This document shows positions 21,804 through 32,134 of a DNA stretch of 64,000 nucleotides, piece by piece. The stretch spans positions 1 through 64,000 of the forward strand of contig JAULSN010000011.1 in the NCBI GenBank assembly GCA_033439765.1. Direction: 5' to 3'. Made by a program: the position numbers and the translations under genes. The stretch is from Lasiosphaeria ovina (taxonomy: Eukaryota > Ascomycota > Sordariomycetes > Sordariales > Lasiosphaeriaceae). The notes beneath the pieces are model-generated. The model was not told where the DNA came from. It ran no database searches and saw only the letters and a list, made by a program, of their open reading frames with translations. Each line of letters begins with the position of its first letter. The stretch's first letter is position 1.

Positions 21804-23132
21804 TCAAGCACAACGTATCCTGTCTATAGACGTTCTATACACCCCGACTCCTTTGCCTACGACTGTAGCTATTCTCCTCAATCGGTCGTTTTCGGTCCGC
21901 AGCTCGGCTTCCAGGTCAGGTGAAGAGTCAAGTGCTAGCAAGATGACAATTTTCAGTACCTGATGGAAAAGGCGCATGAAAGACACGGAAAGGAGCTCAG
22001 GAGATGCCATCTCCGTCTGGGCCAGTTCAAACTCAGTAAGCCACGATTCTAGCGAGTCCAGCAAAGCTCCTTTCTCGGATTGCAGTCCAAGGGCATTTCC
22101 TGCGGATTCGAGACTCGACATTTTGTTGAGGAATCCAATCGCCGAGGCAGCGATCCTCGTAAGCCCCGACCGCATGTTAGGTGCAATTGCCCGAAGACTG
22201 CTACCTTCCACATGCTGCTGATGCGACGATATTGGATAAAGAGACGCCGCTGCGCTTCTGTCGGCTGTTGCGGGAAGAAGGTCCACGAACTTACAAGGTG
22301 CAGCGAATAGCTTGATGATGAAGACATCTAGGAAAGGTAGCTGAGATTTGCGTGCTGGCATCAGGTTATCCGCGGCAACAAGATTTGGCCTAACCCGATA
22401 TTCCTGCATGATCCCGAGTCCTTGAATGATGTGTTGGGCCATGGCAGCGTAGTTCCCCCGTACTTGCTCAATGCTGATGAAGATTTGACAGCAGAGCAAT
22501 GCCGATTTCACCCGATCGGAGCCAAGGGAAGACAAGTTTGAAGCGAGACCTCTTAAAGCCATGCAGTATTGCTCGGTGCCATATTCATAGCCCGGCGTCT
22601 GTTGTGTGACAGACGCTACAACGTCGCCGGACGACTCGAGATGTTCCCGTAGAGCTTTGAGAGACAAGACTGCATGTCGTATTGGCGGATGAGTCAGGCT
22701 GGCTTGAAGAACTTGCTTGGCTTCTTCAGTACAGCCCAGGTTCACGTCGAACATGGTCTTGGGTGAGAAGTAGCGATTGAGAAGTTCGATGTCCTGGGGT
22801 GCTATCTCGGTCAAGTTGGTGGGCTGGGCGGGTTGCAGAGCACCGGCAGCACTTGACTTGATAGCGCCAGCATGGCCGTTATTATTTGGTGGACTTGTGA
22901 AGAATCTAAAGGGAGACTTGTACCCCTCGCAGGTACGACCAGTGCTGATACACTTTTGGCAAAATGGCTTGTTCTCGTCACATTTGACCTTCCTTATCCT
23001 ATTACTCGTGAGTGAGAATAATCGCAAGCTGGGGATAGGGCTTGAGACGGACCTGCAGGTTGCACAGCCCGTTTTCACCTTGGTCGTGGATTGCATGTTC
23101 TGTTTGCGGGCGACAAGCTGGCTTCCGGCCAT
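21804..23132 (-). CDS. Zn(II)2Cys6 fungal transcription factor
   Basis: Nuclear DNA-binding regulator. Start ATG at 23132 (MAGSQLVARKQNMQS). A 54-base intron (22999-23052) interrupts the zinc cluster. After splicing, six Cys have exact spacing C-x2-C-x6-C-x6-C-x2-C-x6-C: TGCATCRIRKVKCDE, then NKPFCQKCISTGRTCEGY. The ~370 residues after it resemble the fungal-specific middle region, with ELLNRYFSPKTMFDVNLG, HPPIRHAVLSLKALREHLE and a helical core. A second intron near 21850 could extend the C-terminus to 21559; otherwise the protein ends at TGA 21804. It is transcribed divergently from the GST gene 680 bases away, so a shared promoter region is possible. Targets cannot be read from the sequence. 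Confidence 0.82.
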   Translation of the reverse strand: MAGSQLVARKQNMQSTTKVKTGCATCRSVSSPIPSLRLFSLTSNRIRKVKCDENKPFCQKCISTGRTCEGYKSPFRFFTSPPNNNGHAGAIKSSAAGALQPAQPTNLTEIAPQDIELLNRYFSPKTMFDVNLGCTEEAKQVLQASLTHPPIRHAVLSLKALREHLESSGDVVASVTQQTPGYEYGTEQYCMALRGLASNLSSLGSDRVKSALLCCQIFISIEQVRGNYAAMAQHIIQGLGIMQEYRVRPNLVAADNLMPARKSQLPFLDVFIIKLFAAPCKFVDLLPATADRSAAASLYPISSHQQHVEGSSLRAIAPNMRSGLTRIAASAIGFLNKMSSLESAGNALGLQSEKGALLDSLESWLTEFELAQTEMASPELLSVSFMRLFHQVLKIVILLALDSSPDLEAELRTENDRLRRIATVVGKGVGVYRTSIDRIRCA

Positions 23133-23808
23133 GGTGAGGCGGATGCGGGGCCCAACAGGGTAATCCGTATGTGGGGAGGAGATGGAGATGCGGAACGGGC
23201 AAGAAATCCGAGTTAACGAACCAAGTGATAGATAGACCTCGCTTTGTCGGCGCGAGGAAGACGCGAGCCGGTGGCGCGAGCAAGACGCGAGCCAGTGCCA
23301 CTTCCTGCCAAGGGCCATTGGGGGCATTTATGACTGTCCTCGGAGCCGAGATAGTCTGTTGGTTGAGTCTTCTAGATCCCTGTTGCAGAGGAAATCAAGC
23401 CAACAATCTCTTGGGGCTAGAGAGCGATCGAGACTCTATTGGATGGCTGAAAAGACACACCCCGCACATCCCGTGCAACACGCGGATTTGGTAAGACCCC
23501 TGTGAGCAGCACTAGCTTGGTTGGGTAGCGAAAGCGAACTCACCAACCATAATACTCCTTGGTTATGCGTGGGGTTGAACTGTCCTCAGCCTTAGGGGTT
23601 CTCAAACATTTGTGCAACTTGCGGGATTGCCGAAGCTCCATCCGAGCCGAGACCGCCTCTCTGCCTCGATTGCATTTAGTATTTACATGCATGCTGGCCC
23701 AGTCTCTTCTCCAATTAGTTGGCGGTCGTGCATGCAATGTCTAGGCTCGTCAACATCGCCAACAACGCTGGACTCCTGTCGAAACTCGTTCACCCTCGCC
23801 TCTACAAA
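23133..23808. other. Divergent promoter region between the regulator and the GST gene
   Basis: 676 bases between divergent starts. In-frame Met codons at 23719 and 23737 upstream of the GST domain are discussed with that gene. No TATA box recognised. Confidence 0.45.
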
Positions 23809-24556
23809 ATGCCGGCCTTCACTCTCTTTGGCGCTCGCGGTTCCACCAACACCGATCGCGTCCGCCTAACTCTTGCCGAAGGCGGCTTCACGGATTACGA
23901 AATCGTGCTTCTCGACCTGCAAAAGGGGGAACAGAGGGTGGGTGAACGGGATCCCCGAAGACGACGAAAAGCGATTAATTGGGTAATTGTTCCATTGCTA
24001 ACGCCGCCACCCACAGTCAGACCAACATATGAAGCGCCACCCGTGGGGCAAAGTGCCAGTCATCGTTTTCCCCGAGGGCTTCACCCTCTACGAGAGTCGC
24101 GCAATCTGCAAATACCTCGCGAGGAAGTACTCGTTCCCACTCCTGCCCCCGGACTCCGACGTCGAAGCTGCCGCCCTGTTTGACCAGGCGCAGTCCGCTG
24201 AAATGCTCTACTTCGCCGACTCTGCAGGCAAAATCGCATTTGAGAAATTTGCCAAGAGGTTCATGGGGCTGCCCCCCAATGAAGCCGTTGTCGCAGATGC
24301 GCTGCGGTCGGTCAACGCGTTTTTCGACGTGGCAGAAGGCCTCTTGCAACACAACGACTACATGGCTGGAAAAGACTTCACACTCGCAGACATCTACTAT
24401 ATCCCCCTAATCCAGAGACTCTTTGCGTGTGGGTACGGAGACGTCATCCTCGGTCGCAAAGCTGTCGGCGCTTGGTGGGACCGCTGCATCAATAGGCCCG
24501 GCATACAGCTAGTGTTGGCGGCGGACAGAGAGGCTTTGGCTTCTGCTCGCAAATAG
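23809..24556 (+). CDS. Glutathione S-transferase
   Basis: Cytosolic-type GST that would conjugate glutathione to electrophiles. Two exons, 23809-23937 and 24017-24556, join in frame (222 residues from MPAFTLFGARG). The N-terminal thioredoxin-like fold shows LFGARGSTNTDRVRL, then the glutathione-site segment MKRHPWGKVPVI and ESRAICKYLARKY. The C-terminal helical domain has YMAGKDFTLADIYYIPLIQRL and GAWWDRCINRPG. It looks like the phi/EF1B-gamma-like fungal class. The reading frame stays open upstream to Met 23719. That 30-residue extension (MSRLVNIANNAGLLSKLVHPRLYK) is basic and free of acids, so an alternative mitochondrial form is conceivable. Next to a Zn2Cys6 gene and 3 kb from a dead PKS, it may have belonged to a metabolite cluster or simply serve detoxification. 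Confidence 0.9.
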
Positions 24557-24635
24557 GTTGGGATCAATCAGAGTTGCTTCAATTTGTATGTGGCCGCCTA
24601 GCGTAAATAGGTAACCTTATCAATCCAGCAAACTC

Positions 24636-25366
24636 CTAGCAAACAAGATTCGGTGCCTTGACAGCATTCCCCTCCAGCGTGACAGACGCAGTCTTGGCAT
24701 AAAGACCCCCCTTGACACTAGCCGATGTCTTGACGTTAATTCCTGCGTATGCAAGCACGTTTCCCTGAAATGCCGTATTGACTTGGATAACAGCGGTCGA
24801 TCCCGCCTGCCAAAAGATGTTGCAGGCCTTTGCGCCATTGGTCAAGATGACCTGTGAGCCCAGATTGATGTTCAAGGCAGACCCGATCTGGAAGACCCAC
24901 GTGGCCGAGGAATTTCCCTGCGCATTGAGAAATACTTGGCCGTTGAGCGACACGGTCCCCGAGAACTTGTAGATGCCCGGCAAGATGGTCCTGCCGGTCA
25001 GGTCGCTCATGCTGCTCCAGTTAATGCCACCCACGAGACCAAAGGCTTGAGCATATGCCAAACTTGCGTCGTTGAAAGCGGTGATACCGGCGGGATTATT
25101 GATGTTCTTGGTGCCAGTCACCACCCCAGGCCCAAAGCCGGTGATGGACGCAGCAGTGGTGCCGAGGTTCCCAGTGATGACAGTGAGGCCAGTATTGGCG
25201 ACTCCCGCTGTTCCGCTGACAACCCCGTATGTGATAGCGGTGCCCAGATTGACAATCTAAAATGGTTAGTCTCTGGATGATAGATGAGTGGCTGCGTCTA
25301 CCTATTTACCGTTGCAGCAACCGAGCAGCTAAGAGCCAAGATGTGGGAGAGCGTGAACGACTTCAT
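24636..25366 (-). CDS. Secreted ice-binding-like protein (DUF3494 beta-solenoid family)
   Basis: Two exons, 25366-25310 and 25256-24636, separated by a 53-base intron, encode 225 residues. Exon 1 is a signal peptide (MKSFTLSHILALSCSVAAT). The mature part matches the DUF3494 ice-binding fold from end to end: LGTAITYGVVSGTAGVANTG, ITGNLGTTAASITGFGPG, LTGRTILPGIYKFSG, NAQGNSSATWVFQIGS, INLGSQVILTNGAKACNIFWQ and FQGNVLAYAGINVKTSASV. Family members adsorb to ice and inhibit recrystallisation, and are known from bacteria, algae and mostly cold-adapted fungi; some relatives act as adhesins. Activity here is inferred. The protein ends soon after the domain. A TATA-like cttataagg lies about 80 bases upstream of the start on the minus strand. 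Gene and GST converge with 79 bases between stops. Confidence 0.88.
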
Positions 25367-27744
25367 GTCTGCGAGCCGATTTAAGCTGGCCTGCCAATTC
25401 GGCGTTAGCAGGGCAATGAGGAAGGTAGGTAAGGGTTCAATACCTTATAAGTGGCAGCAATTAAGTGAAGTGGTGGCGCGGGAAGAAAGTATTGGATGAT
25501 GATGGATGGTTGTGAGATGATAAATCATGCCAGAACATAGGAGGGCATCTCCCTCATTTATAAACGATTCTCTATTCTTCTGTCGCCCCTGTACTGTCCC
25601 ACAGACCGCCATCAAGAGCCATCATCAAGCGCTGTACCCATATGAGGAATGACGTTCACATTCCCCATGCCACATAAGCCAACTTCCTTGATCTTGGACA
25701 TTTCGAGCGTCTCAGCTAGCGGTATTATATTAGTTTATTAGTCATCGCAAGAAACTTCGTGGAATGACAAATCGGATACTCCAACATGTTGCACCCACGC
25801 CTGGGAGGCGCTCATGAGACGCGACTAGCATGCCAAGTAGAAAGTACCCGGAGAGCAGTTATTCCATGTACTTGGAAAATTGGCTTTGCATCTACGTGAG
25901 GGGGAAAAGGTCAAATAAGCTCCACTCGATAGTTATCGTGGGCATTTAATGCATGCCCAGCTGATATTCCAAGTCATTGCATCCACACGTCTAGCTGATT
26001 GCTCCATGTCCACTCTACCCGGGATATTGGCAAGCTTTGTTCATGGGATGGCCCGCCCCGGCTGTAGCCGCTGTGACATGCAGAACATATCATGCAGCAG
26101 AAGAGTGTGCCTGCAGGGATTTCTATTTCGCTCAGCCTCGACCAGTCAAAGTGCGATAACTTGCAAGCCCCGACAAGCTCCGAGTTTTTGCGTGCATTAC
26201 TTTGCATCCACGGGCGTCCGCCTCCTCCGCTTAGCGTTCATCAAAACAGGTTTCCCGGTCAAAGGTTGGTCTAGGAAGGCCCAGGCCGCACATGGCCCAT
26301 CCCCACTTGACTGGTAGAATACAAACCCGGAAAGGTACTCGATGTACGAATAAAGTGTTGACCTTAGCGTCGGGGTCAGTCATTCCTATCACTTCTTCTA
26401 CTCTCCTTGACAAGACACCGAAGCCTCGGTAATAAGTTGTGAAAGGGTCTCTAGTCCAATGTCAAGAGAATCCTGATAATCTCCTGTTAGCAGGTCCACG
26501 CATGGCATTCTCAATCAAGTCATCGTGGTAGTAATTGGAGTAACTGCTGACGTCCCTTGACTTGTTAACGCTTCGCCACAGTTGGACTAGGGACCTGCCT
26601 CCAGCATTAACATAGGTTGTAATAGGAGTAGTGCCCTTTAATTGTAACTAAGGCACGATATCGTATTTATTGGAAACACAGCGCCGTGGAAATCGAACAT
26701 TGGATACGACGGGAAGGGTCACAAGGCCACGCTTCCATAAGAACCCAGCCTAACCTCTTGTGATCTAAAGATCGTTTTAACGCTCGCGCAGATAGCGCCA
26801 TTGGTGGATTCGTCGATGGGCATTTGCACGTGGGACCCTGAGATCCCTATTATCGCCCGCACAGCGGGCGGTGCATTTGTTGAGAAATGACACCTTTTTT
26901 AGACAGAAACATTCCGCCATCAAGTTGATCCAGCACGTCCAGTCTACGGAGTATCGCTGAGAGACCAACAGACTACGCTAACATTCATTCGGGAGCACCC
27001 AGGCTCGGGCTGAGATATTGAGACACATCTATTCAAGTCGCCGAAAGCTAAAAATGAACGGGTATTGCCTAGACCCAATGGACCAAGATTAAGTCAGAAC
27101 CTATTTCCAACTTCCCATTCACCGAGATCCCCTAGTCTAGACCCCAGACCCAGATCAACTCCAATACTCAGCCCCAAATGATGTTATTTACGGAAGAAGC
27201 CGCTGAAAACGTCAAAAGTGGGAACAGCTGACCCACTTAAATTACCCTACCGGAAATCATCTTGCATGGTTCCGGCGACTTCCCGTCCAGCCCCGCCGGG
27301 TAGTTTTAAATGAAGTTGCCGGCGGACACACCCCGGTCACTCCGGTCGGAAATAAGGTTTTAGAGATGCGTGAAGCAAAAGCAGGATTCTCGATTTTGCT
27401 GCCACTTTAACTGAAGTGACTTAAGTCCCTCTCTGCTCTTATTCGAATAACTTAACCAGAATAGAGTAACCCGTCAAGCTGTGATTGGACTGCAAGGTCC
27501 ACAACGCGGCTCATCAACTGTGATTTGATCCTGTGCGTGACTCAGTGAGATTGCTGGAAAGCTGGCTACGACAAATTTGCCTCGAAAATAACGCTCGATC
27601 TAGACTCTACAGCTTTGCTTCGCTCTTGTCGTTCCTTGGTGGTCCTGTGTAGATGTGAAGTGGACGGAACAATTTGATCTGTTGGTCCATTGACTCACGC
27701 CAATGAGCCATTAGACCAAGTATCCTCATAGCGAGGTTTGCCAG
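25367..27744. other. Intergenic, 2.4 kb, no gene seen
   Basis: Only short ORFs without recognisable similarity. One TACGGAGTA motif at about 26945. The right end abuts the PKS relic. Confidence 0.5.
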
Positions 27745-30121
27745 GGTAATCGTCGCTCAACGACGTTGACACAGAGTACGCCGAGAAGGGCGGCCGAATT
27801 TCGATTTCCCGTCTCGTTGAGAACAGCAAGCTCAGCAAAAGCATCTTAGCGGCATCTAGCAGCCCAGTCCCCGAGCCATCGCTGTTCCACCAGCCAGGGA
27901 GGCCTCTGGTTATGCATGTTAGCTAGCTAGGTCTCCTCGACACGATCCACTTCATTGACGACGAGCGCATGGCCCAGCCTCTGGGAGATGACGAGGTCGA
28001 AGTCCAAGTCAAGGCAACTGGGCTCAACTTCAACGACGTCACGATGGGCGTGGGACAGATCCAGACCGAGATACTCGGTGGCGGGTGTGCCGGCGTGATG
28101 ACGGCTGTGGGCAAAGACGCAAGGGGCCTTGCCGTTGGAGATCGCGTGTCGACCTACGGCTTCGGAACCTTCTGCAACTTCTACCGCGAGAAGTGGACTG
28201 CCGTTCAGAAGATCCCCGATGACATATCGTTTGAAATGGGCGCCGCTCTGCCTGTCACTTATGGCACAGCCTACTACTCGGTCTACCATCTAGCTCGGGT
28301 GGAGAAGCGAGACTCTGTGCTGGTGCATGCCGCTACGGGTGGACTTGGTCAGGCCATCATTGAGCTGTGCCAACTCATTGGGGCCGAGATTTATGCCACG
28401 GTGGGGACCCAGGAGAAGAAGGAGCTGCTGGTGGAGCGTTTCAAGATTCCAGAAGATCACATCTTCTACAGCTGCGATGGCAGCTTCGCCAGGGGCGTCA
28501 TGAGGATGACCGGGGGCAGGGGTGCCGATGTTGTCTTCAACTCGCTCGCCGGAGGAGCTCTGCCGCTCAGCTGGAACTGTATTGCCGACTACGGCCGCTT
28601 TATCAGGCTGGGAGCCCGTGATATCATCGTCAACACACGGCTCTAGATGGGTAACTTCATCAATAACCCCATGTTCGCGGCATTCAACCTCGACTACCTG
28701 GTCATGGCACGACGCGAGGTGGCAGACAAGGTCTGGGCCGACGTCATGGACCTGTTCCGCAAAAGGTCTATTCAGGGACCAAGTCCGCTGCACGTCCACC
28801 GCATTTCCAAGGTCGAGGAAGCCCTGCGCATCATGCAGACCGGCAAGCATATTGGAAAGCTTGTTGCTGTTGCCGAGCCCGACGAGGTGGTGCAAGCCGT
28901 TCCGCGCAACACGAGCAAGAACCTGCTAAAGCCCGATGCATCCTACCTGCTTGTCGGAGGTCTGGGTGGTAATGGAAGGGCCACTGCGCTGTGGATGGTC
29001 GACCACGGCACTGAGAACCTCATCTTTGCCAACAGGAGTAGCTTAGCACCCCAAAAGGCAAGGGACACTGTTGATGCCCTCATAGCCAAGGGTGCATCGG
29101 TTGCTGTTTACAGTTGTGATGTCAGCAATGCAAAGGCCGTGGCAGACCTCGTGGCAGAGAGCGGCAAGTCTATGCCTCCAATCCGTGGTGTCATACAAGG
29201 AGCCATGGTTCTCCGGGTAAGACACCCCTTGTCAACCCCCCCCCCCCCCCCCCCCCCCCCCGGACGGGACGAGCAACTATTAGCATCCTAACAAAACATA
29301 GCAGGACGGCCTCCTCGAAAAGATGCCCGTGTCCGACTACACGGCCGTGATCCGCCCCAAAGTCCAGGGAACGTGGAATCTGCACAACAGCCTGCCGGCA
29401 GATATGGACTTCTTCGTCATGCTGTCGTCGGTCAGTGGTGTCATCGACAACGCGACGCAAGCGGCATACGCCGCCGTCTCTACCTTCATGGATGCCTTTG
29501 CGGCATATCGCAATAGTCTTGGCCTCGCTGCAGTGGCGCTTGACCTTGGCGTCATTGGGTATCTTGCCGAAAAGGTCAAAGAGCTGTCGGCAAGTATGCA
29601 GCGCCAGGGTTTTGCGGGCACCAACAAAGCGAAGCTCCTTGCGCTCATCTAGTTAGCCATTGCAGACCCCAGGCGAGAAGGCCATTTGTCGCACGTGGTG
29701 ACGGGCCTGGGGGTGTGGAACTAGTGCGAGTCTCTCGCTGCTTACGACCTTCCCGTCTTCAGCCACTTCCGGCGCCAGGCGCTGAAGAAGGACAGCGGCA
29801 ACGCCGACGGCAAAGCCTGCGTGCGAGATGCCCTCAAGGCCGCCAAGGCTCTCGAGGAAGCGGCTGACAAGATCTGTGGGACGCTGGTTGATAAGATCAG
29901 CGCCAGATCCAATATGCTCGTCGACAACATTTCGCGAGAGAATCCAATGACAGACTACGGTATCGACTCGCTCGTGGCCGTCGAGATGCGTAACTGGATC
30001 GTGAGGGAGATGGACAGCACCATGCCCATTTGGAACTGCTTGCCAACCAAAGCCTGCAGCAGTTGAGCGCCAGGATTGCCCAGAGGAGCGGTTTCGTGAA
30101 TCTCAAGGGAGGGGAGAAGGA
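27745..30121 (+). pseudogene. Decayed C-terminal part of a highly reducing polyketide synthase (ER-KR-ACP)
   Basis: Homology starts abruptly near VDTEYAEKGGRISISRLVEN, the linker before the enoylreductase; KS, AT and DH are absent. ER: VKATGLNFNDV, VHAATGGLGQAIIELCQL, GADVVFNSLAGG. KR: YLLVGGLGGNGRATALWM, VIQGAMVLR, then after an intron (29218-29303) FFVMLSSVSGVIDNATQAAY. ACP: TDYGIDSLVAVEMRNW with the phosphopantetheine Ser. Lesions: in-frame TAG at 27924, 28644, 29650 and 29722, and a one-base frameshift near 30033 in the ACP. The frame is otherwise well preserved, so decay is recent or the reading is under weak constraint. The intron holds a 26-base poly-C tract. The original product is unknown. 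Confidence 0.88.
29236..29261 (+). repeat. Poly-C tract of 26 bases
   Basis: An uninterrupted run of C inside the intron of the PKS relic. It is poly-G on the other strand, potentially G-quadruplex forming and length-unstable. Confidence 0.9.
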
Positions 30122-30125
30122 GTGA

Positions 30126-31091
30126 CGGCTTTATTTCGTCCTTGTTGTCCCCACATGTCATGGAACGACTAGACTTACATATTGATATTGGCTCTTGTGG
30201 GAGACCTACTCAGACTGTAGCAGTTAGATATAAACTGAAATTCTATCTTGGCTTTCTAATTATTGGTCTCGGCAGGTTGCACAGCTTTGACCACTTCTGC
30301 AAACCTAGGTAATTTAATTATTAGACGAAGTTGCACCGTGGCCGCTTCGGGATCGTCCTGGACGACGGGTTCCGGATTGATTATTGGACATCCGGATCCA
30401 CATAAATGTACCTACCTAAGGTAGGTAGATAATAATTCTTTATCTTAGCTAAAATCTTAGTTATTTCGTACATGTGATGGTGTCACTCTTTTCACCTATT
30501 TGGACTGCTCCGGGTGACGTAAGCTCGGGCGGAGGGTGTTCCCTAATCTTCGCCCTCGAGTTAGGGCCAGATAATATTGACAAAACAGCGAGATAATTAT
30601 GCTCGGTGATTTCCTTGCGCGTTTGTGCGACGAAGACGTAAAACCAGCCTCCCCAATGACCGGAAAGTTGGAACCGTCCCGGCCCGGAGTGTGTCGGGCG
30701 ACCAAGCTGGAAACTCGAACTTTCGGTGGGTTTATTAACGCTTACGGAGCACCATTCCGATGACATGACGGCGTGGTCAGCAAAACTCCGCCTCTTTACT
30801 AAGGACGCGAGCCGCTATCGGCAACACACTCGACGCCACAAACAAGGGTTCCGGGGATTTAACAGAAAAATACAGATAACTCCGAGTGCACACTTGATCT
30901 CAACCGGACCCGAACTACGGGAAGGTGTGGAATGGGCAAGCTATAAACTATCCATCCGACCTGGAAATTGAAATTCCCACTCTAGCTTGAATTCTTCTAC
31001 ATTGTCATTCAAACTTGAAACATTTTGGATTCCAAAACAGACGCTCCAACTCGCCAACTCGCCCAATCGTCCACGACTAATTGGAAACAAC
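30126..31091. other. Intergenic, no gene seen
   Basis: Carries a near-palindromic TAGGTA-type repeat at 30409-30429 and a TATA-like gctataaact at about 30940, 150 bases upstream of the isochorismatase-like gene. Confidence 0.5.
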
Positions 31092-31628
31092 ATGGACACC
31101 AGGAAGAAGACCAGTAAAACGGCGCTCATGGTCATGGACGTGCAGGCTGGGTTCGTGTCCGGCCTCGTGCCGCCGTCCGTCTTTCTGCCTCTTCTGGCTA
31201 AGACAATTAACACGGCGCGCCCCCTGGTCGATTTCGTGATTTACACCACCGTCGCCTTCCGCCCAGGCTATCCCGAGATAGCGCCCAACAATCCTACTTT
31301 CAATGTCGCCATCAAAACCGGCACCTTTCTAGAAGGCTCCCCAGAAACAAAAATAGTCCCAGCTGTCGCGCCCAAGCAGGGCGATATTCAGCTCGAGAAG
31401 AAGCGCGTCAGCGCTTTCAGCGGTAGTGGATTGGACGTCATTCTGAGGGGTTCGGGCATCGACACTCTGGTCTTGGCCGGCATCACCACCAGCGGCGTGG
31501 TCCTGTCCACGCTTGCTGAAGCATTCGATAGCGATTTCAACCTTGTGGTTCTCAAGGACCTGTGTGCTGATAGCAACGTGGCGCTGCACAATGCTCTAAT
31601 TGCTGGCCTGTTTCCGAGCAGGGCCTAA
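31092..31628 (+). CDS. Isochorismatase-like (cysteine hydrolase superfamily) protein, C-terminus cut by a stop
   Basis: Intronless, 178 residues from ATG 31092. The fold is clear: ALMVMDVQAGF with the first catalytic Asp, LEKKRVSAFSGSGLDVIL with the Lys, and LVLAGITTSGVVLSTLAEA at the nucleophile turn. The usual catalytic Cys is replaced in TSGVV, a variant common in a subgroup of this superfamily, so hydrolase activity is uncertain. A TAA ends the frame after FPSRA. The same frame continues for 15 more codons (VVGAEDWLASLKV, then TGA), which matches the usual C-terminal helix of the family. This looks like a recent Gln-type codon to stop change that trims the end. The frame is open upstream to Met 30987, but that stretch is not domain-like. 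Confidence 0.82.
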   Translation: MDTRKKTSKTALMVMDVQAGFVSGLVPPSVFLPLLAKTINTARPLVDFVIYTTVAFRPGYPEIAPNNPTFNVAIKTGTFLEGSPETKIVPAVAPKQGDIQLEKKRVSAFSGSGLDVILRGSGIDTLVLAGITTSGVVLSTLAEAFDSDFNLVVLKDLCADSNVALHNALIAGLFPSRA

Positions 31629-32134
31629 GTTGTGGGTGCCGAGGATTGGTTGGCGTCACTGAAAGTTTGAGGCAAGAACAGTACCATGATACCATGTAAC
31701 TCAAATTCCATGTAGTCGGGTCTCGGGTGGAGGGAAGGTTATTACTCGTGTACTGAGGTATTGACGATCGAGATTGCGCATGACTCCAAATAGGTGTATA
31801 TAGATCTAAAGCGACTTGAATGAAAGGTAAAGAACTGGCATCGGATACATCATCCGAATAAGACATTATTAACACAAGTATCTTGACGAGATAGGCAACA
31901 TGAGATGATCGCATCTTATTCTCACAACCGGCTAAGCTCATAATTATTCCGCCATGGCCTAGATATCTAGACTTTCTTCCTACAAGCCATACAGTCATGC
32001 AATTCCCACCCAAAGAAAGAGAAGGTTCTTCTTCCGTGTTCTTCTCACATGCTAGCCGCCACCTAATCCCGCTCCCCAATCACACCACCACAACCGAGTT
32101 CTTTATTGCTGCCGGACCCAGTCTAGGTCTAGGT
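31629..32134. other. Intergenic between convergent genes
   Basis: No gene seen apart from the 15-codon continuation after the stop of the isochorismatase-like frame (to 31671). Confidence 0.5.

Noticed and set aside
21559..21813. Extra 3' exon of the Zn2Cys6 gene
   Set aside because: Splice sites are possible, but the translation ends in sequence unlike any known C-terminal region. Kept only as a note.
28290..28895. 201-codon minus-strand ORF across the PKS relic
   Set aside because: A shadow of the GC-rich PKS coding strand; its translation is His/Gly-rich and matches no family.
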